Positions 1-10,986 of a stretch of DNA of 64,000 nucleotides are shown piece by piece. Position 1 is the first letter of the stretch. Each line of letters opens with the position of its first letter. The position numbers and the translations under genes are program-made. The notes beneath the pieces were generated by a model. The model worked only from the letters and a program-made list of their open reading frames with translations, was not told the origin of the DNA and ran no database searches. Source of the stretch: Angiostrongylus vasorum. Lineage: Eukaryota; Nematoda; Chromadorea; Rhabditida; Metastrongylidae. The stretch lies in the NCBI GenBank assembly GCA_018806985.1, contig JADANN010000085.1:1-64000 (forward strand), given 5' to 3'.

Positions 1-141
1 CTCTCACGTCCTACCGTCAAGAACTTTTCCCACACTAGTACAAAATTCCGTTTCCCAATTTGCCCATTTTGTAGGTGCTCTTCAAGCAGTTGATAAGACA
101 AAGAATATTTTGTCGACGATCTCGCAAAAGCACTATCTTCT

Positions 142-1722
142 TTACTGTGCGTGTAAACGACAGAGATTCTCTTCCAAAAAAAAAACGGTATCCCGAGCTA
201 CAGTTTCGTAGCCACTAAAAATGACTATTTGTCGCGCCAAGTTCCGAGAATCTTCTCTCTGCTCTCTTCCCGTGCACACGTTGGTTGCTGTTCGAAACAT
301 GTTTCTTACAAGCGCCCATTTCGTGTGAGAGGCGAGAGAGGAGAGGTAATGAACCAAGATGTTTTTTACTACTTAGCCTTCGGTAGCACTTCGTGATGTA
401 GCCATTTTCTGACAGGCTAATTTCGACGTTCAGGAATGGAAGCCAGTTTTCTTTCGGTTTCCCTCGGGTGAACTTGATATACTCTGACTGTTCATTCAAC
501 AACTCGAAACATTTGTCCATTTCCTCTTGTTTTGAGGAAAGAACAAAACAGTCATCTATATATCTACAGTAGAGTAGCGGCCTGACATCGGTCTCCAGTG
601 CTTCCACCTTAGACATAAACGCAATGGCAAGGCTTGGTGCCAGTCGTTGTCCCATTGCCAACCCTCTTACTTGAGCGTAGTACTGTCCGGACCATCTGAA
701 GATTGAGCAGCTCAAGCATTCTTTTAAGAGTGCTATATCTTGAAGCCATACATGTTTATTTTTCCTTCGTGTTGTATAAGGAGTTCGAATATGGCTTGCA
801 TTGCGGAGTCATTGGACACGTTTGTATAAAGGGCGCGTAAACGTCGAAGGACTCCATCACGTACGCGCTGTTGGGCTGCGCAGTACGTAGAGGATCCAAA
901 AACATCTGCGGTATTCGTAATATAGGCTGGAATGTGTTTCAAACCCTGCTTAAATATTAGGGTTTAAAAACCATGTTATCCTATCCGTTGGCCCGTCCAC
1001 GCAGCTAATGATAGGTCTGACCTTAAATAACGATGGATCGGTAGACGAGAGATCATCGCTGGATAATAATTTATGGGTTTTAATAAGTAAGTACAGGACG
1101 GGACATGTTGGTAGGCCAACGTTGAGTTGACAGGTAACTGATGGTTTTAACCCAGCCACTCTTGCCACTTTAACCCATTCGTTGTTTAACTTTCGGTATT
1201 GACTTTTAAATTCCTTCTCAGACGATGGACGATAAAGGGAAGAATCTTCAAGGTGCTTTTCCGTTTTCTCAACATCTAATTTATGGGGAATTACAACGAA
1301 CTCTGCACCCTTAGTACTAACCAGAACTCTTGTGTTTTTCGACCTTATCTGCTCTCGTACCTCTCGCATACAACGTTTTCGCACTTCAGTGAGGTTGGAG
1401 CAGCATCTCTTGACGCAATAATGATTAGGAGCTTTGAAAGTTTCATTCGTAAAAAACTGAAATCTAACATCAACTTCGTTATTGGGCTCTTGTTGTCTAA
1501 AAGAACGGCTGAGGAAATGGTGCTATTGGAGGGCCCCCACTTGTTGTTGCGCCTATTTTGCGTTTCATCTCTAGCTTTTTTGCGGAGTCTATGTTGAAGT
1601 TCATGTAAACTACATGCGACCCTACGCAAGGTTATCTTAGAAATGAGGTCAGATGGTGAGAAACTTGGAGCCAATTCTAATAACGAGCGCGCACCGTCAG
1701 GGAGAGTCATGCCTCTTAACAC
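142..1722 (-). pseudogene. Penelope-like element (PLE) reverse transcriptase, copy 1, broken
   Basis: Read on the minus strand, consecutive frames give an N-terminal part (1722-1345), the RT fingers region with LLIKTHK and FKVRPIISC followed by DRITWFLNP (1384-950), an ALYTNVSND stretch of motif A (942-733), and the palm and thumb (715-215). GQRLAPSLAIAFM is motif B and YIDD (551-562) is motif C. PLE RTs are related to telomerase and copy element RNA at chromosomal nicks. The aspartate of motif A (ESFDV) lies in another frame, so at least one frameshift splits that motif. The piece at 357-142 carries the linker that normally leads to the GIY-YIG domain, which is missing here. This is the only copy in the window with an intact YIDD. 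Family assignment is confident; the copy is dead. Confidence 0.88.
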
Positions 1723-1769
1723 GGTTAGCCTTGAATTTTCTTACACATTACTTTTCCTACTGTGACCTG

Positions 1770-1805
1770 CTTGATATTCGTTAGCGCCTTCCTCAGAGCC
1801 TGCAA
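1770..1805 (-). mobile_element. hammerhead-like 5' remnant upstream of PLE copy 1
   Basis: On the minus strand the start of the PLE tail motif (GGCTCTGAGGAAGGCG) appears just upstream of the PLE frame, then breaks off before the GAAAC part. It is consistent with a truncated upstream terminal repeat of the element. Confidence 0.45.
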
Positions 1806-2725
1806 AGGTCAAGTTGACAGCGTTCTTATTCTTTGTCCTTTGCTCAAAAGAAGAGGAAATGGACAAATGTTTATAGTTTTAATGGTGTTCCAGCATATAC
1901 ATAAACGCCTATTTTTCAAAAACTAGTCATCAAACTCCGCTCAAGCTATAACATCAGTCACCGCCTAGCCCACTCCCTCCTATAGTAGGGGGGGAAAATA
2001 GAGAATTCCTCTATCAAATAGAAAATTCTCTTCCTAGCTAATCAATGCATTCCATAGGTCGATGGAGATCGCGTTACTACAACGACGTGTGCTTACCCTG
2101 CGTCTATGTCCAGTTCTGGCTAATGTTCAAGCCGCTCGCTGGGACGCAGCCACGCCTAACGGCACCGGCATTTGGCCCGGCGACGCCTTGGTGAGCGCCG
2201 TCGCCAGCTCCATCATTGCCCTCTCCCGATTGATCTTTCCTTACAGATTCGTTTGCTTAGATCGTAGTGATAATAATTGTAATCGTTACCTCTTGCATCG
2301 CTATTACGTTAATGTTATTGTTGATTTCGCATATGTGTTGACATGAGTTCGATGCTCTCATCGTTCACAAGTACTTTACAAACGGCTCTCCACTATTACT
2401 CGCTCCCTCAAACGCTCTTCATACTCTTTTGCTGTGAGCTGTTACATTGCTGCATGCATTATTGTTAAGGCATTTTATTAGAAAAAAAAGAAACCCACTG
2501 AACCACCTTATTTGTAGTTTGTTGTGCATAACCTCATTGCATTGTTATGTAAATAGTATGTATACGCAAATAAAAGTTTATTTACCCAAGTTTGAGGTAC
2601 TTTACGAACGACACTCCGCTATTATTCGCTCCCTCGAACGCTCTTCATACTCTTGTGCTGTGAGCCGTTACACATCACGAATTGATGCGAACATACGTGG
2701 TCGGGTCGCGTATGACGTCTGGGCT
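1806..2725. other. no gene recognised; GC-rich patch and a short direct repeat
   Basis: Most of this stretch is AT-rich and unassigned. Positions about 2058-2240 are clearly richer in G and C than the surroundings and carry an open + frame without recognisable domains, possibly an old mobile element fragment. Confidence 0.4.
2371..2672 (+). repeat. 76 bp direct repeat, two copies
   Basis: Positions 2371-2446 and 2597-2672 are two diverged direct copies sharing CGCTCCCTC, ACGCTCTTCATACTCTT and GCTGTGAGC. They are separated by about 150 bp of AT-rich DNA. No function recognised. Confidence 0.7.
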
Positions 2726-3082
2726 CTAATCCCTGCTACTCATTGTAGGGTTTTTGGCATTTATCCAAAAAGCCTCAAAAAGTTTTCGCGCCAGTGTTTT
2801 AGTCTCCAGTGCAAGGATAGCGACTTTTACATCAAAATCCTCTCCGCTATGTTTTTGTATCCTATGCGTGCCTATTGGGGTACTTTGTCTTAGCTTCCGT
2901 TTGCCATCTAAGTGTTCTTTTATACGGACACACAAACGTCTGTCCTTTTCGCCAACATATTCATCGCCGCAATTATGACAAGAGATCAGGTATAGCGCAC
3001 CTGGACTCATGCAATCACCGTCCCTGTCGTAAGGGCAAATTACCCATTTTTTTTCACATAGATGGTCATACAGGCGGTTACA
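2726..3082 (-). pseudogene. PLE GIY-YIG endonuclease fragment
   Basis: The minus frame 3010-2726 reads ALYLISCHNCGDEYVG, then RLCVRIKEHLDGK and HSGEDFDVKVAILA. This is the GIY-YIG nuclease of PLEs, which makes the target-site nick. The preceding cysteine segment (CPYDRDGDC) runs up to about 3082, where orientation switches abruptly to a plus-strand PLE 3' region. YIG has become YVG. It is a truncated piece with no RT attached. Confidence 0.82.
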
Positions 3083-3459
3083 ATGAATAGCAGGCGTGAA
3101 TGCCCAGAGGTCATACGCGACCTGACCACTATGCTCGCATCAAATTCTGATGTGGGATGGTGCAGTCATCAACCATATGCGACTATAATCAGCTGTTCTA
3201 ACCTTCCTCATTGGAAATCACGAAAAAAAGCGGTGAGTGTTTCGGGAAAGCTGTTGATCATATAATTGCCATAGAGATTTTCGTCTTTTTTCTAAGTGTT
3301 AATGAAGCGTTTGGCCTAATAAATTGTATATCAGTATACCCTTCCAGGCTCTGAAGAAGGCGATTCTGCCAAAACGCGGCTACTGTTGTATTGTCTTGTA
3401 TTTTTCTGTGGAAGTAAATGTATGCTGTGCAACAACTTCGCGATTGCTGAACAAGAAAA
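3083..3459 (+). mobile_element. PLE 3' region and tail with decayed hammerhead core
   Basis: The sequence matches the 3' non-coding region of the PLE copy at 57.2-57.6 kb from its GAATAGCAGG start to the terminal GCTGAACAAGAAAA. The ribozyme-like core is at 3349-3380 (CTGAAGAAGGCG...), but the GAAA box has become AAAA, so it should be inactive. Confidence 0.75.
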
Positions 3460-3830
3460 CGACGCACATGTATTGCACCTGAACTCATGCAATCCCCGTC
3501 TCTTCCGTAAGGGACAGATCATACAGTTTCCTGAGCTGCACAAACGATCATCGAGGCGGATGCGAACTTGCTGGTCCGCGTAATGTATTGGGTGCGAGGT
3601 CAATAATCGCCACATAATTTTAAAGGTCACTTTTACTTAGGCACCTCTTAATGGCGGAACTTGTTTCGTTTGGTGTAAAGAGAATCTTAAAAGAGATCTT
3701 ACTTACGTTCAAATGATTATTTTAAAGAATAACTGTACCCTTTTCCCTGACCGCTTCTATGGCTTCTGCTTCGTAGCCGTTGGAAATGGCTATTTTTCAT
3801 GCCAAGTTTGTCAGTGGATTGTAAGAGCGC
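3460..3830 (-). pseudogene. PLE linker and start of GIY-YIG domain, fragment
   Basis: The minus frame 3630-3331 contains RIRLDDRLCSSGNCMICP, the cysteine segment that precedes GIY-YIG in the other copies. Linker sequence continues to about 3830. The domain itself is lost and the piece abuts an oppositely oriented tail at 3459. Confidence 0.65.
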
Positions 3831-4031
3831 GATTGCAAATGAATAATTGGGAAGTACTAAGTCGTTCCGAAGTTAAAGTTCAATTTTAACTCGTACATTT
3901 AAAAAGGAATATTTCGGCTAGAAACAGACTTTCTCAACAAACACGACAATCATTTGAATACGCACATTATTGCCAATGAGAAAGGAGTTTGCTTCTACAA
4001 GCTATTTCAAATTTCTAAGTTTTGGAAGAGA

Positions 4032-4187
4032 CTAAATGATTGAAAAGTCTTTATTCGAGGTTTGCATTCTGAAGCATTTCTTGCATGCGATGCTGTAGAG
4101 ACAAGTAAAAAAGCCGAATTCTGCGGGCGAGAAGTCTGGAGAGTGTGCTGGACGAGGTAGAGATTTGTAGGCCAGCTCGTTTAACTT
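4032..4187 (-). pseudogene. mariner transposase C-terminal fragment
   Basis: The minus strand reads LNELAYKSLPRPAHSPDFSP, then EFGFFTCL and ACKKCFRMQ, ending in a stop. This fits the mariner C-terminus, where HSPDLSP holds the last aspartate of the DD34D triad, followed by the YHFFKHLD and KKCF regions. The final catalytic aspartate is retained, but only about 52 codons remain, so it is a relic. Confidence 0.68.
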
Positions 4188-4314
4188 CAGTCCAAATATT
4201 TTGGTTCTTCACTGAGTACTACCTAGAGAATTTTAACAATTCCGCAGCAGCGTTTTTTTGCTGAGATTATTGGCAAGAATTTATGTTATGTTATTAGAAT
4301 AGATGATTGCAACT

Positions 4315-4697
4315 CCTCCCAACGGTTTGCAGCCTCATCGTGGCTGGGAAGTGTTCCTGGTGTCGGACTGCGTTGTACAAAGGGGTGATTCATCCTCCGG
4401 CCGGGTCTCTCATGCTGAGAAGGAGTCCGGCGTTTACATCAAGAAACCAAGCTAAGGGTAAACCAATATCAGGATCCACCACCGTCCTGGTACCAAAATA
4501 GTCACATTGTGGCAAATCTCCCTCTGATCCACAAAGGCGGAGACTGCCAGTGGTGATGACAACGTGGACAGAGTTCGGCTAGCGTGACCTCGGAGCTCCA
4601 GGGAACACAATAACTAAACCGGCAAAAGTCCGAAAAATGTAGATTATGCTTGGCATACATAACCAGTGAGGACGGGCCATCCAGGTATCCAAGTGGG
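4315..4697 (+). mobile_element. 383 bp interspersed repeat, copy 1
   Basis: It begins CCTCCCAACGGTTTGCAGCC and ends near GGTATCCAAGTGGG. A second copy of the same length lies on the minus strand at 11263-11645, and a partial one near 27570-27640 (minus). The copy here is flanked by TTGCAACT at 4307-4314 and 4698-4705, a plausible 8 bp target duplication. It has no coding capacity. It may be a non-autonomous element or the 5' part of a LINE; I cannot tell which. Confidence 0.6.
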
Positions 4698-4705
4698 TTG
4701 CAACT

Positions 4706-5689
4706 GCAGAGAAGAATGCGCTCTCCTAACTAAGTGGGAGCGTGTAGTGCCAGTGAAGAAAAGTATCCTGCAATGCACCTGGGTCTAACACTCCACCCCA
4801 TGGTCACCAAGCGCTGCAAACCTCCAAGATCGTCATGTTGGTAGCATATATACCTTGAAAGATAGCAGCACTTATTCGACAGCTAGGTATGCTACTGTGA
4901 GTCATCTCACGAGCTTTCACAAGGGATGTTGGCACAGAAGCACTTTGCTAATAGATCTTCTATAAAGGTTCAAGCGCGGCACTCTAGTTTTCGAATCTCT
5001 CAGCCATTCTTTGCAGCGGTGGTCTGAATGGAATGGGCTTTATCCCTGTCTCGTCTGCGTATGAAGAGAAAAGAGTTATCAACAAATACATCACGAAAAT
5101 CAACGAAATGTGCTGTTGTTCTGCTATTGAAATATGGAGGATGAAAAGCTCGTTGTACATCCACTTCTTCGGTATGCATGATGCATTCCACTCTTTTGGC
5201 ATCTGGGAGGTGAGAGTGATTGGATGAATAATAATTTTCACCCGATCCGATCATTCCAGCTCCGAAGGAAGCGAACCCCTCTAAACGTTAACCGAGTCAA
5301 TGGAGCGCAATCGGGAAGCTCATTGAAACCAGGATGGGTGGTGGGTGAGCCCGAGCAAGAGACGTGGCGCACAGTTTTCCTGAAATTATCGCCCTATTGG
5401 TCGCTTTCCTCAGGTTGCTTCCACAGATACATATCCGTTATGTTCTTTTGTGTATGCTCCCGTGTACATAGACACCTCTTACGTGTGGTGAAACTAATCG
5501 TCCATTGCCTAACCCATGATGTTGTCAATTTCCCGCATATTTCTGTTTGATAACTTAAGTACATTTCTGTGTCTCTCCATTACTGCTTACTCAATTGGAT
5601 ACCAGGAAAGGCCTGTCTTCCCCGAATTGTGAGGACTTCAGCACTTTTCCATTCTTTTCTTTGGCTCTATAAGGACTGTAGGGAGAATC
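4706..5689. other. no gene recognised
   Basis: Short open frames on both strands lack domains, splice structure or similarity to the repeats recognised elsewhere in the window. Confidence 0.4.
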
Positions 5690-5875
5690 GAGTCAACCAG
5701 CATTCTATGACATTTATGATGAGAGGAACATCCTCAAGCAGGAGCAGAGTCTACACGCAGTGGGCGAAGTGCCTTCGTGGATGATGGATGCGAGGAGACG
5801 AATAAGAATGTCGGAAGTGCTGAGATCGCACAGTAGACGTGAAGGCGGGTCGTACAAATAAAATAAAGTAAACCT
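5690..5875 (+). mobile_element. SINE-3 fragment (3' part)
   Basis: Shares GTGGATGATGG and GGTGCGAGG-like blocks and the GGGTCGTACAAATAAAATAAA end with copies at 14.03-14.36 and 15.18-15.49 kb. The tRNA-like head is absent. Confidence 0.5.
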
Positions 5876-6127
5876 GTAGTACCTGCTACTGGTACGATTG
5901 TAAAGTCATGTAAAGCATGCAAAGCACTCACACAACTGTTGAGATGAGAAGCTAGTAACATCAGGTATTGTTTGTCAAAGTATCCTTCTCTCCGTAATTG
6001 CGACAGCCTGTAAAGTGCATGAAATATTTTCCGACGAAACAGCTCGTGTAGCTATGCCAAATTCATTATGACATTACAGAGGTACTTATTCACCTATAGT
6101 CAACTTTCGCAAAAATCTTATAGAACA

Positions 6128-6446
6128 TATTTATTTATGTGATCTTATAAACTGATCTTCTTTGGCTGATCCGAGGTTGGTATAGGTGTTCGTTGACGTT
6201 GTCGTTGTTGTTGGTGTTGTTTGTCGATGGCTGACTAAAGTATTCTAATACAAAATACGTCCAGGCTCCGAGGAAGGCGAAATCGCCGAAACGTCAGCCA
6301 TCGACAAACAACACCAACAACAACGACAACGTCAACGAACACCTATACCAACCTCGGATCAGCTGAAGAAGATCAGTTTATAAGATCACATAAATAAATA
6401 TATCAACTATCTATGCCGATGTTTATAGAAAGTCGGTCTTTTGAGT
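6128..6446 (+). mobile_element. 319 bp foldback hammerhead element with 12 bp target duplication
   Basis: The 12 bp TCTTATAGAACA flanks the insertion at 6116-6127 and 6447-6458. The paralogue at 38317-38328 (TCTCATAAAACA) has a single copy and no insertion. Inside, arms of about 108 bp (6127-6235 and 6293-6402) are almost perfectly complementary, with a 57 bp loop holding a hammerhead-like core. The 3' end (ATAGAAAGTCGG) is the same as that of PLE tails. It has no coding capacity and looks like a non-autonomous PLE derivative. Confidence 0.82.
6264..6297 (+). ncRNA. hammerhead-like ribozyme core in loop of foldback element
   Basis: CTCCGAGGA, the stem GGCGAAATCGCC, then GAAAC and GTC follow the order of a small hammerhead without a real stem III, as described for PLE-associated variants. 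The invariant U4 is C here (CCGAGGA rather than CTGAGGA), so self-cleavage is doubtful for this copy. Confidence 0.6.
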
Positions 6447-6944
6447 TCTTATAGAACAATTGATGATTCGACGGAGCTGCCTATGTGTTCTATTAGTGAT
6501 AGTTTAAGAGAAACTCAGTGTCCGAGAATTCATATTACGCTGGAAATGGGTAAGAGCTTCACATTCATCGTTCACTAATGCTGCTCGCCTGGTAATGGAA
6601 ATATCTTACAGATGATTTTTATCTCTTTTGTGCGCGAACGAGAGAAGTCTTTAACACTCTTGTAACGACACTTAATTTTGCGTTTTTGTGGTGTAAACGA
6701 CACCTAGCTTTTGCGTTCGCTCTGTAGCATCTACAGGTATCTTGCAACTGCTCCCGAATACAACTGTGACACATAGAAGTGTCATTCGTCGCGAAAGTGT
6801 TAAAAAACTGCACAGTCAAGTGATGGTTAAGAAGTAGACAACAACTTTGAGAGCTTTCGAATGAGATCGCTGTTAATGCTAGCTTGGCTGGCCTTCATTG
6901 GCTAAGGTTTAGATTTATTAAATAGTGGTAATGGTCACACTTAA

Positions 6945-7145
6945 GGGCGCGTGTGGCACAGTGGTTGGAGGCGCCACCGCGACACAGACGTGGAATCGAT
7001 CCCCGCGCCCGTGGTCGTCCAAGCCTTCCATCCCTCCTGGGTTGGCAAATTGGTACCAGACTTATCTGGGAGGATGGCAGCACTGGCTCGAGGCATCGGC
7101 GGGCCACCGCGAATCATTGTAAAGGCAAGATATGCATTCAATCAC
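6945..7145 (+). mobile_element. SINE-1, tRNA-derived, with intact head
   Basis: The head at 6945-7010 starts GGGCGCG and ends CGCGCCC, a perfect 7 bp acceptor-like stem. It has an A-box-like TGGCACAGTGG and a B-box-like GGAATCGATCC. The body follows (GGTTGGCAAATTGGTACCAG, GATGGCAGCACTGGCTCG) and then the CATTGTAAAGGC and ATGCATTCAATCAC end region. It is the most complete head of this family in the window. Confidence 0.72.
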
Positions 7146-7539
7146 AGCAGATTCTCACCGGACTCCTGGCATGAAACGAATGAAATAGGTAGAGCGTTGT
7201 CACTCGGGGTGCAGAGAGCAAAGTTTTCCCAGACAACCCTAGTGCCAAACATGCCATCCCGGATGGGTAAGAGACTTGGTGAATCTGTGTGGTGTCGTAG
7301 ACTACAGTGATTGTCATAACCGGCAGCACTTCCACTTTGCCATTCGCCACGTGTTTTTTTGCAACACTTCTTTTAAATACCTCCCAACAAATAAAGAATA
7401 ATTTCAGCACACAATCACTAATTCTAAGGAAAGAGATTGCTGAAAAGATCAGGGACGTATACCACAGGATAAATAATCGTCCTCAAAAGGTTTCTAGCCA
7501 AAAGAACTCCGAAAAGACTGGAGTTATTAAAAGATAAAA
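7146..7539. repeat. upstream cassette of copy A, paralogous to 10.36-10.98 and 39.06-39.43 kb
   Basis: Starts with AGCAGATTCTCACCGG and contains GTGCAGAGAGCA and TTTTTGCAACACTTCTTT, all repeated in the two other cassettes. No gene. Confidence 0.6.
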
Positions 7540-7811
7540 ACGATAAAACCTTCGGCGTTGATCAATCCCTAGGGAAGGGCCATGCTTTCGACTTCATTAA
7601 GAATCGTTGCAGGTAACTGAGTGCATATTTGGCCTTTGCAATGACTCGCTCGGGACTGCCGATGCATCGAGCCAGTGCTGGTAGCCTTCCAGAGTAATCC
7701 GGTACCAATATTTCCGACCCCGGAGGGATGGAGAGCTTGGTGAGCCTAGGACGCAGAGTTTGGTCCTACCTGTATTGCAGGACGCCTCTGATCACTGTGC
7801 TACACGTGCCT
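7540..7811 (-). mobile_element. SINE-1, minus orientation
   Basis: Tail (GTTGATCAATCC), body (GCATCGAGCCAGTGCTGG) and degenerate tRNA head (TGATCACTGTGCTACACG) are present in reverse. It sits at the same point of the cassette as the SINE at 10987-11250, so insertion probably predates the duplication. Confidence 0.65.
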
Positions 7812-8118
7812 CTAGTGCAGTTGTCAGTCAAATAGAATGTTGTATTGAAATGTACCCTATTTGAAATGTACCAGTTGAGAACTCCGCGCACTCGCTAAGT
7901 TATTGTACAGTTGTCTCACATAGGTTATATCTCGTCTACCGGTTTCAATATGCCTCGGAATTGAGCAAGCCGCTGTGGAAATGCTTGCCGTGATCAAGAG
8001 GAGGATTCGAAGAGCTGTGTTTGGAATTGTGCAGTTTAGTCCAAATATGGTTTCGCCGAAGTAGAAATACTTAAGTTCGGTAGAAATATAGTGCTCTTTT
8101 GAGGTGATCCTTCTAAAG

Positions 8119-9835
8119 ATGACTAGTTCAGGAAACATTGCGAAGGTTTCGGCACGTACTCTTCTTCTTCCTCTGCTCACCATCGGTGTAATTTCGGGAT
8201 GTGCAGTGGTTCCAGGACCAAGTATGAATTAAAAGACTGTTCTATTATTACAAATATTTTCGATTTCGAATTTATATTTATAAACCTTAATCTTGCTAAT
8301 ATTTCTGGCATTTCATCTCCTTCAGAAACGATCGCAAAGAGCAATATTTCAAGAAAAATAGTTGCCCTACTGTTTGGCAGGACCGTACAAATTTTTCCAA
8401 GTATATCATACCATTATGAGTATTAAAAGGCGAGATTTCGCCACTCCAATTCAGTTATTGTTCAATTATTTAGCTTATTTGTTCAGAAAAGTTTACTAAT
8501 TCTAGGTTTTATTTGAACATTCAAAAGATTGCGAGACATAGTTGCTTATTATTTACTCAATCGAAAGTTGTGAAATTCAGCTGCTGTGAGGTCCTTCACC
8601 GTTACGGGTTTCACCTTACCGGTGCCTATGGTTCACTCAATGGCACCTGGTGCAGCTGCTCAGGCAGTCGGTATTTCAGCGAGTGAAGATGGAGCCAGAG
8701 CATTTGTGATGCGCATTATAATGCAAGCAGTGAGTTTGACTTTTTCTGAGATGCGCGATGAGAGCTCTTGAAAAATTCGATAGAATTTTAGGTCCAAATG
8801 GCAATTCAGAGTTCAGATAAATGAATAGAAAACCTCCATATAAGTTGAAGCGGCTGCTAAAAACACTGTTTTTCAGGTGTTTGACGTTCTCCAACAGTAG
8901 AGTCGTGCCGCTGGGCTCCCGGATCCTATAATCTAAATCATTTTGGGTCAGCTTACTATGAGTATCAACTATCAACCACTGACATGCGACGCTGTTTCTG
9001 TTAACCCATTGCCAGCAGCGAATAGTTAGTTTTAAACTTTCAACAACCGTTAGAAAAGTTCACACAAAGCTAGCAAAAACTATAAAAACTCTATTCCCTT
9101 GAGTGCTGTAAATTATCGCGCCGTTTTGAAAAAAATTGTTGATGGCGTGAATACGATAAAGCAGTTTTTTTAAGTTGATTTGTGCAGTTCTTCAAGAGTG
9201 TTTTGAGACAAATGTAAGCGCTCAATTTCTAGATTGTAGCCACTGTTCTTAACATATCTACAATTATTCATCACTATTGCATTCTTGTAGTGGATATTAC
9301 ATTTTATTATTAATTGTTGCTATTGACACTTAAGGGTAGCTCCAACAAAGGCCTGCGTTTTCACGCATGCAGCTTTATGGAGGAGTATTAATGCACACTG
9401 TAAAGAGCTAGATATAACCTTCATAAACTAGTTCTCCAGTTTTCGAATCGAGCTATGTTTGAAAATTTGAATGAACGAGTTTCTTTACAGTAGCGGGCAT
9501 GTTGGTGATGAATACCTGTGCCATCGGTAATACGGTGACTTCCATATGCCTTCCAACTATGGCGAATGCTCTTAATTGTGTGCTGAACGCTGGCACGAGT
9601 GTAGTCCCCATTCCCGCCCAGCACTTCAGAATTTCTGGAACTCTCACGGTTTGATCAGCTTTCTTTTCTAAACAATTTCATTTCGAGAGAAAACAAATCT
9701 CTATAGACGACAAACGTGATCATGGCGAATTGGTCGAGAGAAATGTGGCAAAGCGTCGTGAACAGAGTGGTACGAACATTGGCATTGGGTCCGTATGGAA
9801 CGGACTTCTTCTCGGCATTTGCCACTGTCTCATGA
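8119..9835 (+). pseudogene. secreted nematode protein family, copy A (dead)
   Basis: Five exons can be placed: 8119-8221, 8581-8729, 8877-9024, 9491-9648 and 9707-9835. They have GT-AG introns of 359, 147, 466 and 58 bp and a total of 687 nt, divisible by three. Exon 1 encodes a signal peptide (hydrophobic LLLPLLTIGVISGC). Exon 2 reads FTVTGFTLPVPMVHSM and the last exon TTNVIMANWSREMWQ. Exon 3 carries two in-frame stops, TAG at 8898-8900 and TAA at 8934-8936, where copy D has CAG and CAA. All splice sites remain, so death looks recent. The family is secreted and of unknown function; I know of no characterised member. Confidence 0.8.
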
Positions 9836-10462
9836 AACGAGAAGCAAACCGATAAAGGCTTGGAATGGAAAGTCCATTCATGTGATGTTTTAAACCTCCA
9901 CCATTAAAATCAATAAACTAATCAACTTGAAATTTGTTCAATAATCCAGTAAGCGTGAAAAACTGCAATAGTGTTCTTCGTTATGAAGATTTAGTGATCC
10001 TTAAGTAGACAACAACTTTGTGACCTCTTCAAGGAGCTCACTGTTTATGCTACACTGATGGGCCTTCATTTGCTAAAGTTCAAATTTAACAAACACCGGA
10101 AATAGCCATTCTTAAAAGTATTATTTTGTTATATTTCACTTCTGCTTAATCCCTTTCCATACGATTCGTCATCAGATGTATGACGGATCGTGTGGAATAA
10201 AATAAACTCAAAACTCGAAACTCTTCGTGTCTCAGCGCTTTGTCCTTTCGATTCGCTTCCTCGCATCCCTTTATCCACGAATGTCTTCGAGCTCTCTAGA
10301 TATCGGTTTAGCCGCTACTCGAAGAATATCAATTCTTTCATAAATGCCGCCAACTGGTGTTCGAGCAGATTCTCACCAGATTCGTGGAATGAAATGGGAA
10401 CAGCATTTATGCTGATGGCACGATCGATAAAACTAGCCGGGAGACAAACGACACCAAGGATG
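9836..10462. repeat. downstream/upstream cassette, paralogous to 38.7-39.07 kb
   Basis: Contains CATCAGATGTATGACGGA followed by GTGTGGAAT, also found at 38870-38900, and other blocks in the same order. No gene seen. Confidence 0.55.
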
Positions 10463-10640
10463 CGCATGGTGTGGTGGTTAAACCGTTAGCCCTTGACAGG
10501 GGTAATAGCGCCTTCGTTACCTGCCGCAGAGACCTGCGGCCCGGAGTTTTGCAAATATCTCAGCATCATTGTGGTTGATTTTGCATAGTGCGCTGCCGTG
10601 AAAATGGTAATAGGAAGTAAGTAAAAAAGTTAAGATTGGG
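10463..10640 (+). mobile_element. SINE-2
   Basis: GCGCATGGTGTGGTGGT, CCTGCGGCCCGGAGTTTTGC and ATATCTCAGCATCATTGTGG are shared with copies at 31.7, 44.98 and 59.75 kb. The head resembles a tRNA A-box region and GGACC...GGTCC ends can pair as an acceptor-like stem in other copies. It interrupts the cassette, which resumes after 10640. Confidence 0.65.
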
Positions 10641-10986
10641 TACGGAATTGTCACTTGGAGTGCAGACAGTGAATTGTTCGCAGGCAACCCTGGCCAGAAA
10701 CGAACGAACCTGGATTGATAGGAAAGTTGTTGAGCCCGTGCGGGGTCGTACAGTACAGTGACCGTCATAATCGGCATTATTACCGCTTTGCCATCTGCCC
10801 CGTGTTTTTGCAACACTTCTTTCAAATACCTCTTAACAATTAAGCAATTATTCTAGCACACAATCGCCGAATGTGCACAAAATGGTTGCTGAAAATGTGC
10901 GGTAATGTATTCCACTTGATAAATATTCTTTCTCAGAAGGATTCTCTAACAAAAAGAAAGAACACGAAAAACAATGCAGTTATTAG

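Larger units (their letters stand above)
5876..6944. repeat. gene-cassette upstream paralogue (matches 38.07-38.79 kb)
   Basis: Outside the 6128-6446 insertion this stretch aligns by eye with 38070-38790, for example around CTATGTGTTCTATTAG, the AATATCTTA block and GAAGTCTTTA. It belongs to the ancient direct duplication carrying the secreted gene family. No gene lies in it. Confidence 0.65.

Noticed and set aside
2062..2346. GC-rich 94-codon frame as a host exon
   Set aside because: No domain and no convincing splice edges; composition rather than selection probably keeps it open.
4984..5254. Overlapping minus-strand frames near 5.1 kb as a possible LINE RT piece
   Set aside because: No RT motif could be found in any frame.
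6945..7010. Candidate tRNA gene with a 7 bp acceptor-like stem
   Set aside because: D and anticodon arms do not fold properly, and the sequence continues into a body shared by several other copies, so it is a SINE head.
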